Below the pieces are notes generated by a model. That model did no database searches. It was not told the DNA's origin and worked only from the letters and a program-made list of their open reading frames with translations. Shown in pieces: positions 1 through 8,422 of a stretch of 64,000 nucleotides of DNA. Within the stretch, counting starts at the first letter, position 1; the number at the start of each line of letters is the position of its first letter. Source of the stretch: Sphingobacteriales bacterium (lineage in GTDB: Bacteria; Bacteroidota; Bacteroidia; Chitinophagales; JADIYW01). Location of the stretch: assembly GCA_016719635.1 (NCBI GenBank), contig JADJYT010000016.1:265598-329597 (forward strand). Reading direction: 5' to 3'. The position numbers were made by a program, and so were the translations under genes.

Positions 1-359
1 GGAACATTAAAGGCAAGCATTTTTTCGAACTGCATGTGAAATTCGAAGAAATCTACAATGACGCGCAGCTGAAAATTGATTTGGTGGCAGAACGAATACT
101 GACCTTAGGTTTCACCCCCTTGCATACGTTTACGGATTATTTAAAAAATTCTTCCATCCGGGCGGGAAAAGACATCTCGGATGCTAAGACGGCAGTTGAA
201 TTGATTGTAAGCAGCCTGCAAACAGTTGTTGTGCTGGAGCGGTCAATTCTGAAAACGGCAGAAAAACTTGAAGACGAAGGTACCATTACGATGTTGACGG
301 ATTTTATCACCCAACAGGAAAAAGAAATCTGGATGTATGCATCGTGGTTAAGGAACTAA
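1..359 (+). CDS. dps: Dps-family ferritin-like protein (5' end outside window)
   Basis: This is the C-terminal part of a Dps miniferritin, which oxidises and stores iron and shields DNA under oxidative stress. The reading frame is open from base 3, before any start codon, and begins with NIKGKHFFELH. That matches the Dps ferroxidase segment after the conserved tryptophan, so the true start lies upstream of the window. A GTG at 36 is internal. The KIDLVAERILTLG stretch supplies the expected Asp and Glu of the intersubunit ferroxidase site, and TPLHTFTDYL is also typical of the family. The tail ends shortly after the last helix, without a long extension. AhpC and AhpD follow on the same strand, which makes a peroxide-defence neighbourhood. 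The family assignment is secure; the N-terminus is not visible. Confidence 0.93.
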   Translation, partial: NIKGKHFFELHVKFEEIYNDAQLKIDLVAERILTLGFTPLHTFTDYLKNSSIRAGKDISDAKTAVELIVSSLQTVVVLERSILKTAEKLEDEGTITMLTDFITQQEKEIWMYASWLRN

Positions 360-363
360 CTTG

Positions 364-371
364 TAATTTTG
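364..371 (+). promoter_or_regulatory. Candidate -7 promoter box of ahpC
   Basis: TAATTTTG matches the Bacteroidota housekeeping -7 consensus TAnnTTTG and lies about 35 bases upstream of the ahpC ATG, just after the dps stop. It suggests that ahpC has its own promoter. The -33 element is not clear. Confidence 0.45.
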
Positions 372-406
372 CACCCAATTATTCACTCAATTAAAATAGA
401 TAAAAA

Positions 407-952
407 ATGGCATTAGCAACAGTAGGACAAAAGTTCCCGCGATTTGAGAAAACTTCCGTAGTAAGTTTAGAAAAAGGAAAAGAGTTTCAAACACTTTCCA
501 ACGACGTTCATGAGAAAGACGGAAAATGGCTGGTGATCTTCTTTTGGCCAAAAGATTTCACGTTTGTTTGCCCGACAGAGATTGCTGAATTCGGCAAACA
601 CGTTGGTGACTTTAAAGACAGAGACGCAGTATTATTAGGCGCATCTACCGATTCAGAATTCGTACACCACGCATGGCGCGTACACCACGATGACTTGCGT
701 GACCTGAAATTCCCGATGGTAGCCGACACGTCCAAATCACTTTCCCGTGAACTGGGTATATTAACAGAAGGCGAAGAAGTGTGCTACCGAGCAACCTTCA
801 TCGTTGACCCGCAAGGTACTATCCGTTGGGTAAGCGTTTACGACTTATCTGTGGGCAGAAGCGTAAAAGAAGTTCTCCGCGTTTTAGACGCATTACAAAC
901 GGATGAATTGTGCCCATGTAACTGGGAAAAAGGACAAGCAACGCTTTCGTAG
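407..952 (+). CDS. ahpC: AhpC-type peroxiredoxin
   Basis: Typical 2-Cys peroxiredoxin of 181 residues that reduces hydrogen peroxide and organic hydroperoxides in the cytoplasm. The peroxidatic cysteine is C55 in FVCPTE. The C-terminal ELCPCNWEKG carries C169 and C171, the arrangement of the mycobacterial AhpC branch, in which three cysteines take part and AhpD is the reductant rather than AhpF. The AhpD-like gene 82 bases downstream on the same strand fits that pairing. A -7-like box lies upstream. The length and both cysteine motifs are intact, so the protein should be functional. Confidence 0.95.
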   Translation: MALATVGQKFPRFEKTSVVSLEKGKEFQTLSNDVHEKDGKWLVIFFWPKDFTFVCPTEIAEFGKHVGDFKDRDAVLLGASTDSEFVHHAWRVHHDDLRDLKFPMVADTSKSLSRELGILTEGEEVCYRATFIVDPQGTIRWVSVYDLSVGRSVKEVLRVLDALQTDELCPCNWEKGQATLS

Positions 953-969
953 ATAAATAGACCAGAGAT

Positions 970-1010
970 TTGAGAGGCGAGACTATAAAAATCTCGTTTC
1001 TCACCTCTCA
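970..1010. repeat. GA/CT-rich imperfect inverted repeat between ahpC and ahpD
   Basis: The ahpC-ahpD gap contains TGAGAGGCGAGA followed by TCTCGTTTCTCACCTCTCA, which can fold imperfectly, and then further TTTCTCACATCACA. It may be an attenuating hairpin or a dispersed intergenic repeat. There is no T-tract, so it does not look like a strong terminator. Confidence 0.35.
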
Positions 1011-1034
1011 TTTCTCACATCACAAATCCAAACC

Positions 1035-1610
1035 ATGCACGAAACAGTACAAGAATTGTTGGCTGATCTTGGTATCCAGCCTGAATATACGAATGCGACC
1101 TTGCAGCATCTGGCAGCAGCAGACTCCAAATACCTGCGCGATCTGAAGATGAATGTTAAATCCGTCTTGACGTCAGAATCATTGCAGGCAAAGGAAAGCT
1201 ATCTGCTGGCTTTGGCGATTGCCACGAATAACAACAATACAGTTCTGGTCAACGCATTTGCTGCAAAGTCGAAAGAAAATGAAGCCTCCGATGCTGAGAT
1301 TGCAGATGCACAGGCTTGTGCTTCTTTACTGGCGGCCAATAACGTCTTTTATCGTTTTCGGCACTATGTAGAGAAAGACTTTTACAACAATGCACCAGCC
1401 AGGCTGCGCATGAATATCATGATGAATCCGGTATTGGGTAAAGAGTTTTTTGAACTGGCGAGTTTGGCGGTAAGTGCCGTGAACGGGTGTGAGATGTGTG
1501 TGAAAAGCCACGAACAGTCTGTATTACAAGCAGGCAGCAGTGAACAGCGTATATGGGATGCCATCCGACTGGCCAGTGTAATAACCAGCTTATCTAAAAT
1601 AGTGTCTTAA
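1035..1610 (+). CDS. ahpD: AhpD-like alkylhydroperoxidase (carboxymuconolactone decarboxylase fold)
   Basis: All-helical protein of 191 residues. The C-terminal motif NGCEMCVKSHE places C152, C155 and H159 in the CxxC-x3-H pattern of AhpD, where the two cysteines cycle between thiol and disulfide and the His is part of the proton relay. In the known system AhpD passes electrons to AhpC; here the two genes are adjacent and co-oriented, so the same division of labour is likely. The length matches the AhpD subgroup rather than the shorter CMD proteins. The ATG at 1035 has no competing upstream start. Confidence 0.92.
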   Translation: MHETVQELLADLGIQPEYTNATLQHLAAADSKYLRDLKMNVKSVLTSESLQAKESYLLALAIATNNNNTVLVNAFAAKSKENEASDAEIADAQACASLLAANNVFYRFRHYVEKDFYNNAPARLRMNIMMNPVLGKEFFELASLAVSAVNGCEMCVKSHEQSVLQAGSSEQRIWDAIRLASVITSLSKIVS

Positions 1611-1671
1611 CTCCTGAAGGAATTTATGTAAACACATAGACACAAAATTGATGCAGTCATTTTATCCTAGT

Positions 1672-1720
1672 GGTTGGTGTCCTCACCGACCACCTATTTT
1701 GGTTGGTGAGGACACCAACC
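1672..1720. repeat. Double-hairpin palindromic element (REP-like)
   Basis: Two 20-base arms, 1672-1691 and 1701-1720, are reverse complements with a single G-U mismatch, separated by a 9-base spacer. Each arm is itself an 8-bp hairpin (GGTTGGTG with CACCRACC) around TCCT or AGGA, and those two loops are complementary. It lies between the convergent ahpD and PKD genes. No T-run follows, so a dispersed palindromic element is likelier than a plain terminator, though it could stop transcription from both sides. Confidence 0.7.
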
Positions 1721-1836
1721 GATAGTTGAAATAGTCTATCAAAAGAATCTAATTTAAATAAGACGACACTTTGCTTAATTTTGCCTGATGACATCCCTGA
1801 TAGCATAACTTAGTCTACGATATCTACAACATCATC

Positions 1837-4800
1837 TTATCTTAATAACAACAGGGAACCCATGATAGCGGTCTTGCCGGTTTTCGGATCTTTCATTCCT
1901 TCCCATGCTTTTCCGTCTGTAAAGATGGCGCGTATTTTCCAGACGTAAATATCTTGTGGCAGCAAGGTGCCTTTGAATCTGCCGTCCCAACCTTCTGTCG
2001 GTTGTCCGTTCTCTAACAGACTAGACTCCCACAACAGTTGACCGTAGGTAGAAAATACCTCCACACGGTATTCTTTCATGCTCAATCCTTTTGGTTTCCA
2101 GATGGCCGATTCGCCCACGCCCACTTCCGGAGCAAAGACATTCGGAACATACAACTGTCCTGAATAATCGACCCCCAATGCTTTTGAGACGGTATCTTTA
2201 CAGCCCTTATTGCTTACGGCAAATAGGGTGACCCGATAAGGTCCTTCTCCGCTGTATAGATGAGTTGGATCTGTTACGCGTGAAGAGTCGCCATCGCCAA
2301 AATTCCAAAAGAAATTTGTCCCGAAAACGGTCGTATTGGTAAAAATAACGGGTGCATTAAATCCGTCTCCGGTAAATTCATACAGAAAGTCAGCTATCGG
2401 TTTCGGATATATCTCTACAGCTGCCACACGTGTCAAGCTGTCTCTGCAATCACCATTGATAGCCGTTAGTGAAACAGTATAAACTCCCGGATTGGGATAG
2501 GTATAATTCGGTGCAGGAGACGCGGAGGATTCTGCATTCCCGAAATTCCAGCTGAATGCGGTGGCGTCTGTCGAACTGTTGATAAAAACAGTCGGCTCTT
2601 CTTCACAGATACTTGGATTGGTTACATTGAATCCCGCTTTTGGGGTTACAGAAACCCGCACCTGTTTTATGATAGAATCAACACACGGACGGCTGTTGGC
2701 AACAATTAGTTTTACCGTATACACCCCCACCGCACTGTAAACATGGGTTGGGTTAGGCCTGGTGGATTGCGCTCCATCACCAAAATCCCAGATATAACTG
2801 TTTCCATTCGTGGTTCTATTGATAAACTGCGCTTCTGTACCCACACATGGCGTCAGCACATCAAATTCAGGTTTAGGTGTACCGAAAACATTGATGGTCG
2901 TGATAAATGAATCCCTGCCGCAATCCCCGATAACCAATATCTTAGCACGGAATACACCTGCGCTGTCGTATACGTGAGACACCTGATCGGCATAAGCGGA
3001 AGTGCCGTCACCAAAATCCCAGATAATTTCAGCGCCCGGTGTGGAAATATTAAAGAAATCAACGGTCAGTGGCTGGCATCCCTGATTGATATTCGTGAAA
3101 TACCTGGCAAAGATATCGTTGCCTTTGACCGTAATGGTTTTGCTTATACTATCTGCGTCACAGCTATTCACCGCTTTCAGGCTGATTGTAAATGTGGTAT
3201 CCCTGCGAGTAGTATTTACATAAGTCGGAGCAACAGGATTGGCTTGTGTGGTGGTTTGTCCATTGCCAAAATTCCAAAGATAGGCTGTAGGAGAACCATA
3301 AGATATGTTTGCGAGTATTGGCTGAAATGGGGAGCACCCTATATTCTGAACACCAAAGTTTGCCTTCGGCGATGCTTTTACTTTGATAGTATCGGTAAAG
3401 AAGGATGGTCCGCAGTTATAATCTGCACGTAGCGTTACTATATAATTGGTATCTCTTAATAATGGCTTAGGGAATGAAATTGTCTGTGGATCCGGAAGGT
3501 CGGATTGCAGCGAAGAAATGCCAAAATCCCACAAATATTGTGTTGCAGTATCATGTCCTGCGGGAAAAGTGAATGATATATTAGTACCTGTACAGGTGCT
3601 GTCCGGATTGACGATGAAACTTAGCGGAGGATTGGTAACAACATTCACCGGGAATCGGATGGTGTCTTTACACCTGTCAGCAGTTTCAGCAAATAGAGTG
3701 ACCGTATAAGTACCCGGGGCGGCATATATGTGGGATGGATTAATGATGAAACCATCCGGTGTGCCGTCTCCAAACTTCCAGATGGCAGAGGTTATATTTC
3801 CAACGATACTTCCGAAATTGAAAGGTTGGTTAACGCATAAATCCGGAGGTGTTGAAATACGAACACTGTCAAATATGGTTACACGTTTGAATGCGCTGTC
3901 ACTGCAGGCCCCGGAAGGGTCCCTGAAAACATAGCCAACCTGATAATTGCCGGGAGCCAGTCCGGTGGGGTCAAAGGTACCTAAGGTGGAGTTCACCACA
4001 CCCGGACCTGTCCAGTTTCCACCCGGAAACAATGGGTCTGAGGTCAGCTGCAGGGTTCCTGTTGATTTACAGATTGTCTGGTCTGGCCCGGCTGTCAATC
4101 CTACTATTTCCAATACCCTTATCTGTATGGTATCATAGGTCGGACAGGTGCTTGCCGGGTTGAGTATATAAATAATCGAATAGGTTCCTGTCGGCACCGC
4201 TCCGGAATTGAATATCCCCTGAATGGAATCGGTTATTCCCCGTCCTCTCCAGATTCCTCCTGCAGGGTTGGCGGTTAAGCGCACAGGTGCTGCAAACTTG
4301 CAGACTGAAATGTCCGGGCCTGCATTCGGCTTGGGAAAATTATTCACGGTAATCTGGTTGGACAAGGTGGAATCACCGCATTGCGCCTGAATACGGAGCG
4401 TAATCGGAAAAGTACCCGGGCCGTTATAAGTGACACTTCCCGGATTTTGCTGTGAAGAAGAAGCCGGATTTCCACTGTTGAATGTCCAGGTAAAGGTGGC
4501 ATTGGGATCACCTCCGTTTGTGAATGTGAAGAAGTTTGCAGGATTATTCAAAACAAAGGGGAGAGAACAACCTTCAGGGATTTTTGATGTATCTATGGCC
4601 GGTTTTCCTTTAATAACCAATACACTGTCCCATATGGAAGGATTACATGCGCCGTCTACCTGTAACCGCACCGTGTAAGAACCGGAAATGGTGAATCGAA
4701 TCGTTACGCTGTCTGCGTTAGGATTCGGGAGTATGGTTGTTCCCGCCGATGGAGTTACTGACCAGGTATAACCGCGGGCAGATGGCCGCTTCGTGGAAAG

Positions 4801-6141
4801 ATTGGTAATCGGTACATCAATAAATCCGCTGGGCGGAATACAGGGCGGTGAGGTGAATGCGGCCAATGCCTTAATTTTATCAACGACTACAATATCCTTA
4901 AAGGTGTCTTTGGTGTTACACTCCCCGATAACACCCAGGTTTATACGGTATATACCGGTTTGGGTGAAGGTGATATTCAGGTTATTAAAAGTTGGTGTGC
5001 CCAGAGGTGTTCCGGTATTAAAACCACTTCCCGGAACAACTGTCCAGGTTTTCTTCGGTTCATTACACAACCTGTCACGGCTGAACTGATCTAAGTTTCT
5101 GTATTGTTCCAGGTCACCGACACATACTGTATCCTTACCGCCTATTTTCGGCCTCACACTGTCCAGTACCAAAAAACATTGAGCAACATCCGTTACATCA
5201 CATTCGTTCACTGCATAAATCCGGACTGAAAAGTTATTGTCGTTGTTACAGTCTTTGGAAACAGAACCGCAACTTCCTTTCGTGAAACTGTAACGTATGG
5301 TATCGGGAAGGTTGGAATTATTGTAAATCGTATCCAACTCGCCGTTTACAAAAATTTTATATAATGTACTGGCAGAATTCACACCCGTTGTTTGTGTGAG
5401 CGAAATAGGTAATTTATAACTTGCCGGAACACAAACCGTCGGGTTGGATGGAATGATTGCCAGTGTTGGCGCCTTTCCTATCAGCACATTGTATTTTTTG
5501 GTGGCAGCATTACAGGGTGCCGGTGTATTGCCGGTTACAGTATAGGTGATGGTATAACTTCCCGGAGCATACAGATGTGAAAGGGGGGCATTGAATGATG
5601 CAGTATTTACGACAGGACTTCCGTCTCCCCAGTTTATGGTATAATTGGTGTTGATGCCCATTGTGTTGGACGCATTGGTAATATTAACCGTCTCGGATGT
5701 GGTAGAGCCGCAAAAAACGAAATTATTTGGTTCAGTCAGAAACGGATCGGGAGAGGGATTGACGGTGATTAATTGTCCGCCATTGCAGGGAATCTGTGGA
5801 ATCTGGTTGAAATCATCATTGCTTTCCGCCAAATAGATCCTGAACTGCTGGACAACGGTAGAACCCCTGAATGTAATCTTTATTTCGTTGTCCTTTGTAG
5901 GGTCATAGGGCAACAAGACACTGTAATCAGTCGGTTTTACGGCCACTGAACCTATTGGATACGTACCTTTGTAAACAATGATGTTGTGGTATTTGGCATA
6001 AGGTTGATTCAGCCGGATGGTAACCACATCCCCCGCGCAAACGGTGGTTTTGTCTATCGTAAAATTACATACGGCGAAACTATTTACAGCCTGTAAAACA
6101 AAGGCCAGAAACACGATTCTATAAATAGTCTTCATCCGCAT
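1837..6141 (-). CDS. Giant PKD-repeat surface protein with T9SS type B (gliding-motility-associated) C-terminus
   Basis: A 1434-residue secreted protein. The N-terminus is a signal peptide ending near NSFAVC. The body is a chain of Ig-like PKD modules, seen as repeated cores such as WKFGDGTPDG, WDFGDGTSAY, WDFGDGAQST and WNFGDGDSSR (at least eight). The last ~90 residues start at LYVPNVFAPE and include YRVEVFSTYGQLLW and GWDGRFKG, the type B C-terminal signal that directs export by the type IX secretion system and surface attachment. The gene 9 bases upstream encodes a PorP/SprF protein, the usual partner for type B cargo, so the two form an operon. The role is probably adhesion or binding of an extracellular polymer; no catalytic domain is visible. 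Cys pairs in many modules suggest disulfides. Confidence 0.93.
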   Translation of the reverse strand: MRMKTIYRIVFLAFVLQAVNSFAVCNFTIDKTTVCAGDVVTIRLNQPYAKYHNIIVYKGTYPIGSVAVKPTDYSVLLPYDPTKDNEIKITFRGSTVVQQFRIYLAESNDDFNQIPQIPCNGGQLITVNPSPDPFLTEPNNFVFCGSTTSETVNITNASNTMGINTNYTINWGDGSPVVNTASFNAPLSHLYAPGSYTITYTVTGNTPAPCNAATKKYNVLIGKAPTLAIIPSNPTVCVPASYKLPISLTQTTGVNSASTLYKIFVNGELDTIYNNSNLPDTIRYSFTKGSCGSVSKDCNNDNNFSVRIYAVNECDVTDVAQCFLVLDSVRPKIGGKDTVCVGDLEQYRNLDQFSRDRLCNEPKKTWTVVPGSGFNTGTPLGTPTFNNLNITFTQTGIYRINLGVIGECNTKDTFKDIVVVDKIKALAAFTSPPCIPPSGFIDVPITNLSTKRPSARGYTWSVTPSAGTTILPNPNADSVTIRFTISGSYTVRLQVDGACNPSIWDSVLVIKGKPAIDTSKIPEGCSLPFVLNNPANFFTFTNGGDPNATFTWTFNSGNPASSSQQNPGSVTYNGPGTFPITLRIQAQCGDSTLSNQITVNNFPKPNAGPDISVCKFAAPVRLTANPAGGIWRGRGITDSIQGIFNSGAVPTGTYSIIYILNPASTCPTYDTIQIRVLEIVGLTAGPDQTICKSTGTLQLTSDPLFPGGNWTGPGVVNSTLGTFDPTGLAPGNYQVGYVFRDPSGACSDSAFKRVTIFDSVRISTPPDLCVNQPFNFGSIVGNITSAIWKFGDGTPDGFIINPSHIYAAPGTYTVTLFAETADRCKDTIRFPVNVVTNPPLSFIVNPDSTCTGTNISFTFPAGHDTATQYLWDFGISSLQSDLPDPQTISFPKPLLRDTNYIVTLRADYNCGPSFFTDTIKVKASPKANFGVQNIGCSPFQPILANISYGSPTAYLWNFGNGQTTTQANPVAPTYVNTTRRDTTFTISLKAVNSCDADSISKTITVKGNDIFARYFTNINQGCQPLTVDFFNISTPGAEIIWDFGDGTSAYADQVSHVYDSAGVFRAKILVIGDCGRDSFITTINVFGTPKPEFDVLTPCVGTEAQFINRTTNGNSYIWDFGDGAQSTRPNPTHVYSAVGVYTVKLIVANSRPCVDSIIKQVRVSVTPKAGFNVTNPSICEEEPTVFINSSTDATAFSWNFGNAESSASPAPNYTYPNPGVYTVSLTAINGDCRDSLTRVAAVEIYPKPIADFLYEFTGDGFNAPVIFTNTTVFGTNFFWNFGDGDSSRVTDPTHLYSGEGPYRVTLFAVSNKGCKDTVSKALGVDYSGQLYVPNVFAPEVGVGESAIWKPKGLSMKEYRVEVFSTYGQLLWESSLLENGQPTEGWDGRFKGTLLPQDIYVWKIRAIFTDGKAWEGMKDPKTGKTAIMGSLLLLR

Positions 6142-6150
6142 TATTTAAAG

Positions 6151-7230
6151 TTAAAACAATTTCACGGCATTCTTACCCGGGAAATCGTAGCAATTTATTT
6201 TCTTGCCCTTTTTATTTTTAGGAGAATAAAGGGCAACATTATTAAAATTCATTCGAAGGGTCACTTCATGCTGTCCCCTGCTTTTAGATGTTACTCCGGT
6301 AAAATCCAGCTGATAGCTGTACCCAACATTCAATGTCATTAAATCATCTTTTCCTAAGTCCCAGTCAACCCCTCCTATAAATATCAGTCCGTGTGTCTGA
6401 TTGCCGTCAAATTTATTTAACTGATACATCACCCCTGCATATATTGGTTTGAAAGTAGATAAAACACCAAGGTTATACACTCTCAGTTTCTCCATGAAAT
6501 CAAATTTGAAGACCGGTGACAGATAGAAATCTATATTTCGTTTGTTTTTTCCTCTTGAAACAGGAAACATACAACCGTAAGTCACCGTGAAACGCATGGG
6601 AATGCGCGTGGAAATATTTTCAAAAGATTCATCCGGCCGGGTGAGGTGATGAACGGCAAACCCTAATGAATTATGGACTGGATGATCATGAATGCTATAT
6701 CGAAATCGCAATAATATACCGGCATCCAAATCAAAGAAATTCACTTTTCTCAGTACAATATTCGTACTGGAACCACCGGGAACTACACCCACCTCCGGGT
6801 CCAGCTGGTCAGTAAAGATCAACCGGCTCTTATCTATAGATTTATTGACAAATGCGGCATTGATTCCGAAATGAAGGTTGATGTTTTTTGAAATCTGCGC
6901 GATATAGGCATAAGAAGCTGAAAAATAATTGGTCTGCAATGTTTTAGCCTCCACATTACGGTATGCCATAATTCCTACACCGGAAGATATTCTGGCAGAT
7001 TGTATTTCTGCGGAAATACCGTATGTGTTGAATCCTCCGGGGACATAATTCCATTGGTTTTTGTAAATCATCGAAACACTTAATCCTTTCTCGGAACCGG
7101 TTGCTGCCGGGTTTAAGTACATCCGATATTGATAAAACTGTGCAAACGTCGGGTCTTGCGCTTTAGCAACACCAATAGCAAAACAGGTAAGCAGTACGCT
7201 TAAAAAAAACTTACTAAAAAAATATTTCAT
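6151..7230 (-). CDS. PorP/SprF-family type IX secretion membrane protein
   Basis: A 359-residue outer-membrane beta-barrel protein with a cleavable signal peptide ending near AKAQD. The mature start DPTFAQFYQYRMYLNPAATG is the hallmark of PorP/SprF proteins, which help T9SS cargo with type B C-termini reach and stay on the cell surface. It is the first gene of a two-gene minus-strand unit, with the giant PKD protein starting 9 bases after its stop, so it most likely handles that cargo. The ATG at 7230 begins a good signal peptide (MKYFFSKFFLSVLLTC). Bacteroidota genomes carry many paralogs, so it need not be the core PorP itself. Confidence 0.93.
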   Translation of the reverse strand: MKYFFSKFFLSVLLTCFAIGVAKAQDPTFAQFYQYRMYLNPAATGSEKGLSVSMIYKNQWNYVPGGFNTYGISAEIQSARISSGVGIMAYRNVEAKTLQTNYFSASYAYIAQISKNINLHFGINAAFVNKSIDKSRLIFTDQLDPEVGVVPGGSSTNIVLRKVNFFDLDAGILLRFRYSIHDHPVHNSLGFAVHHLTRPDESFENISTRIPMRFTVTYGCMFPVSRGKNKRNIDFYLSPVFKFDFMEKLRVYNLGVLSTFKPIYAGVMYQLNKFDGNQTHGLIFIGGVDWDLGKDDLMTLNVGYSYQLDFTGVTSKSRGQHEVTLRMNFNNVALYSPKNKKGKKINCYDFPGKNAVKLF

Positions 7231-7451
7231 TCCAACGGTTGTAACGGCTTTACTCTATCTGGAAATCACAGCATGGTTAGAAAGTGCTAATTTAAACAAA
7301 TAGTTTAGTATAAATTAATTTTGTGTTTAAAAGTTTAACATAACATAAGGAAAATTAACGATTTAGTTTTAACATTTGTGGACAAGGGTTTTAACAGAAT
7401 ATTAGGAGAGCGCAAAATAACCAAATACACCTGATTTCAGAAGAAACTCCT

Positions 7452-7459
7452 TACCTTTG
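7452..7459 (+). promoter_or_regulatory. Candidate -7 promoter box for the 7.5-kb membrane protein gene
   Basis: TACCTTTG matches TAnnTTTG and ends 17 bases before the chosen ATG at 7477. That position supports the ATG over the TTG at 7468, which would leave almost no leader. Confidence 0.45.
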
Positions 7460-7476
7460 GGGTCAAATTGGAAATT

Positions 7477-7854
7477 ATGGACTACAAATTGTTACTGCAT
7501 CTGCACCTGGGTTTTGCCGTATTATTCTTTATATCTTATTCTATCAAGTCGGTCCTTTTCCTGGCAGGTAAAAGCAATGCCTTTTTAGCATATAAGAAGA
7601 AAACCCTTATTGTGGAAACATTGTTATCTGTTGGATTTCTTGTTTTAGGATTTTGGATGTACTTTTTCAGAATTAAGTGGATGGGAGGTATACCGGCAGA
7701 AATGCATATGTGGCTGGATTCAAAGGTCTTACTCGCATTAGCGGCCATACCATTAGGTATAGTAGGCTTCAAAAAGGAAAATAAAGTATTAGTGGCATTA
7801 TCTTTGCTGTTTTTTACCATCACATTGGTCTTAGGATTAATGCATTATCAATAA
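7477..7854 (+). CDS. Small four-helix membrane protein, SirB-like
   Basis: About 125 residues with four predicted transmembrane helices (around LLHLHLGFAVLFFISY, TLLSVGFLVLGFWMYF, VLLALAAIPLGIVG and LSLLFFTITLVLGL). The arrangement and the histidines in the first helix (LHLHLG) resemble SirB-type integral membrane proteins, whose biochemical role is poorly known. I start at the ATG at 7477 because a promoter-like box lies just upstream; a TTG three codons earlier is the alternative. An HMA-domain gene follows 21 bases downstream, so the two are probably co-transcribed. I do not assign a function. Confidence 0.75.
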   Translation: MDYKLLLHLHLGFAVLFFISYSIKSVLFLAGKSNAFLAYKKKTLIVETLLSVGFLVLGFWMYFFRIKWMGGIPAEMHMWLDSKVLLALAAIPLGIVGFKKENKVLVALSLLFFTITLVLGLMHYQ

Positions 7855-7875
7855 TAAATTAAAAAAGTTAGAATC

Positions 7876-8283
7876 ATGAAAAAAATCTATTTAACGCTGT
7901 TGTCTTTTGTAATTACCGTTTCTATGTTTGCCGGCAGCACCCTTCAGTTAAACGTAAAAGGAATGCACTGCGGCGGCTGTGAAACGAAATTCAAAAGTGC
8001 AGCAACTTCTATTAACGGAATTACAGAAGTCAGTTCAGTGAGTGCGGCTAACAGCAATGCAGTTGTTGTCATTGACGAAAAGGTAATTTCTGCGGAAAAT
8101 GCGATTAAACAATTAGCCGAACAAACAGGCTACACGGTATCCCTGAATACCGCAGCGGGTACAGTGACTTCCTCCGGAGCTCCGGCAGGCTGCTGTATGA
8201 AAGGACAAAACAATCCTTCCTGTAAAGCCGGCGACAAAGCCAAATGCGCAAAATCGAAGTGCAACAAACCGTCCAATCCATAA
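7876..8283 (+). CDS. Secreted heavy-metal-associated (HMA) domain protein with Cys-rich tail
   Basis: 135 residues. A signal peptide (to about residue 20) is followed by a ferredoxin-like HMA domain with the metal-binding motif GMHCGGC (C32, C35). HMA domains with CxxC bind Cu(I) or similar soft metals in chaperones such as CopZ or the mercury-binding MerP; a signal peptide puts this one in the periplasm, like MerP. The last 30 residues carry five more cysteines (GCCMKGQ, PSCKAGDKAKCAKSKC). The next gene, the pyrophosphatase, has a similar Cys/Lys-rich tail, which suggests a shared metal-related role. The terminator at 8310 separates the two transcripts. Confidence 0.88.
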   Translation: MKKIYLTLLSFVITVSMFAGSTLQLNVKGMHCGGCETKFKSAATSINGITEVSSVSAANSNAVVVIDEKVISAENAIKQLAEQTGYTVSLNTAAGTVTSSGAPAGCCMKGQNNPSCKAGDKAKCAKSKCNKPSNP

Positions 8284-8309
8284 CAAGAAACATTTATAAT
8301 CAACTATTT

Positions 8310-8335
8310 AGCCACCAAAACAAGGTGGCTTTTTT
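8310..8335 (+). terminator. Rho-independent terminator after HMA gene
   Basis: AGCCACC and GGTGGCT form a 7-bp perfect stem around AAAACAA, followed directly by a T-run. It ends the membrane-protein/HMA transcript. Confidence 0.85.
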
Positions 8336-8360
8336 GTATTTTGGTTAACAAAACATCGGG

Positions 8361-8393
8361 TTGTTAATTATTCTAAACTTTGTTGTACTTTTG
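8361..8393 (+). promoter_or_regulatory. Candidate hppA promoter (-33 TTG, -7 TACTTTTG)
   Basis: TACTTTTG at 8386-8393 fits the Bacteroidota -7 consensus. A TTG about 22 bases upstream fits the -33 element. The ATG of hppA lies 30 bases downstream of the -7 box. Confidence 0.55.
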
Positions 8394-8422
8394 CACCGCT
8401 TTAAAAATCAAAATAATACAAG

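Noticed and set aside
2974..5089. Several plus-strand frames of 60-150 codons across the PKD gene
   Set aside because: They are reverse-strand shadows of a real 1434-residue gene, with biased composition.
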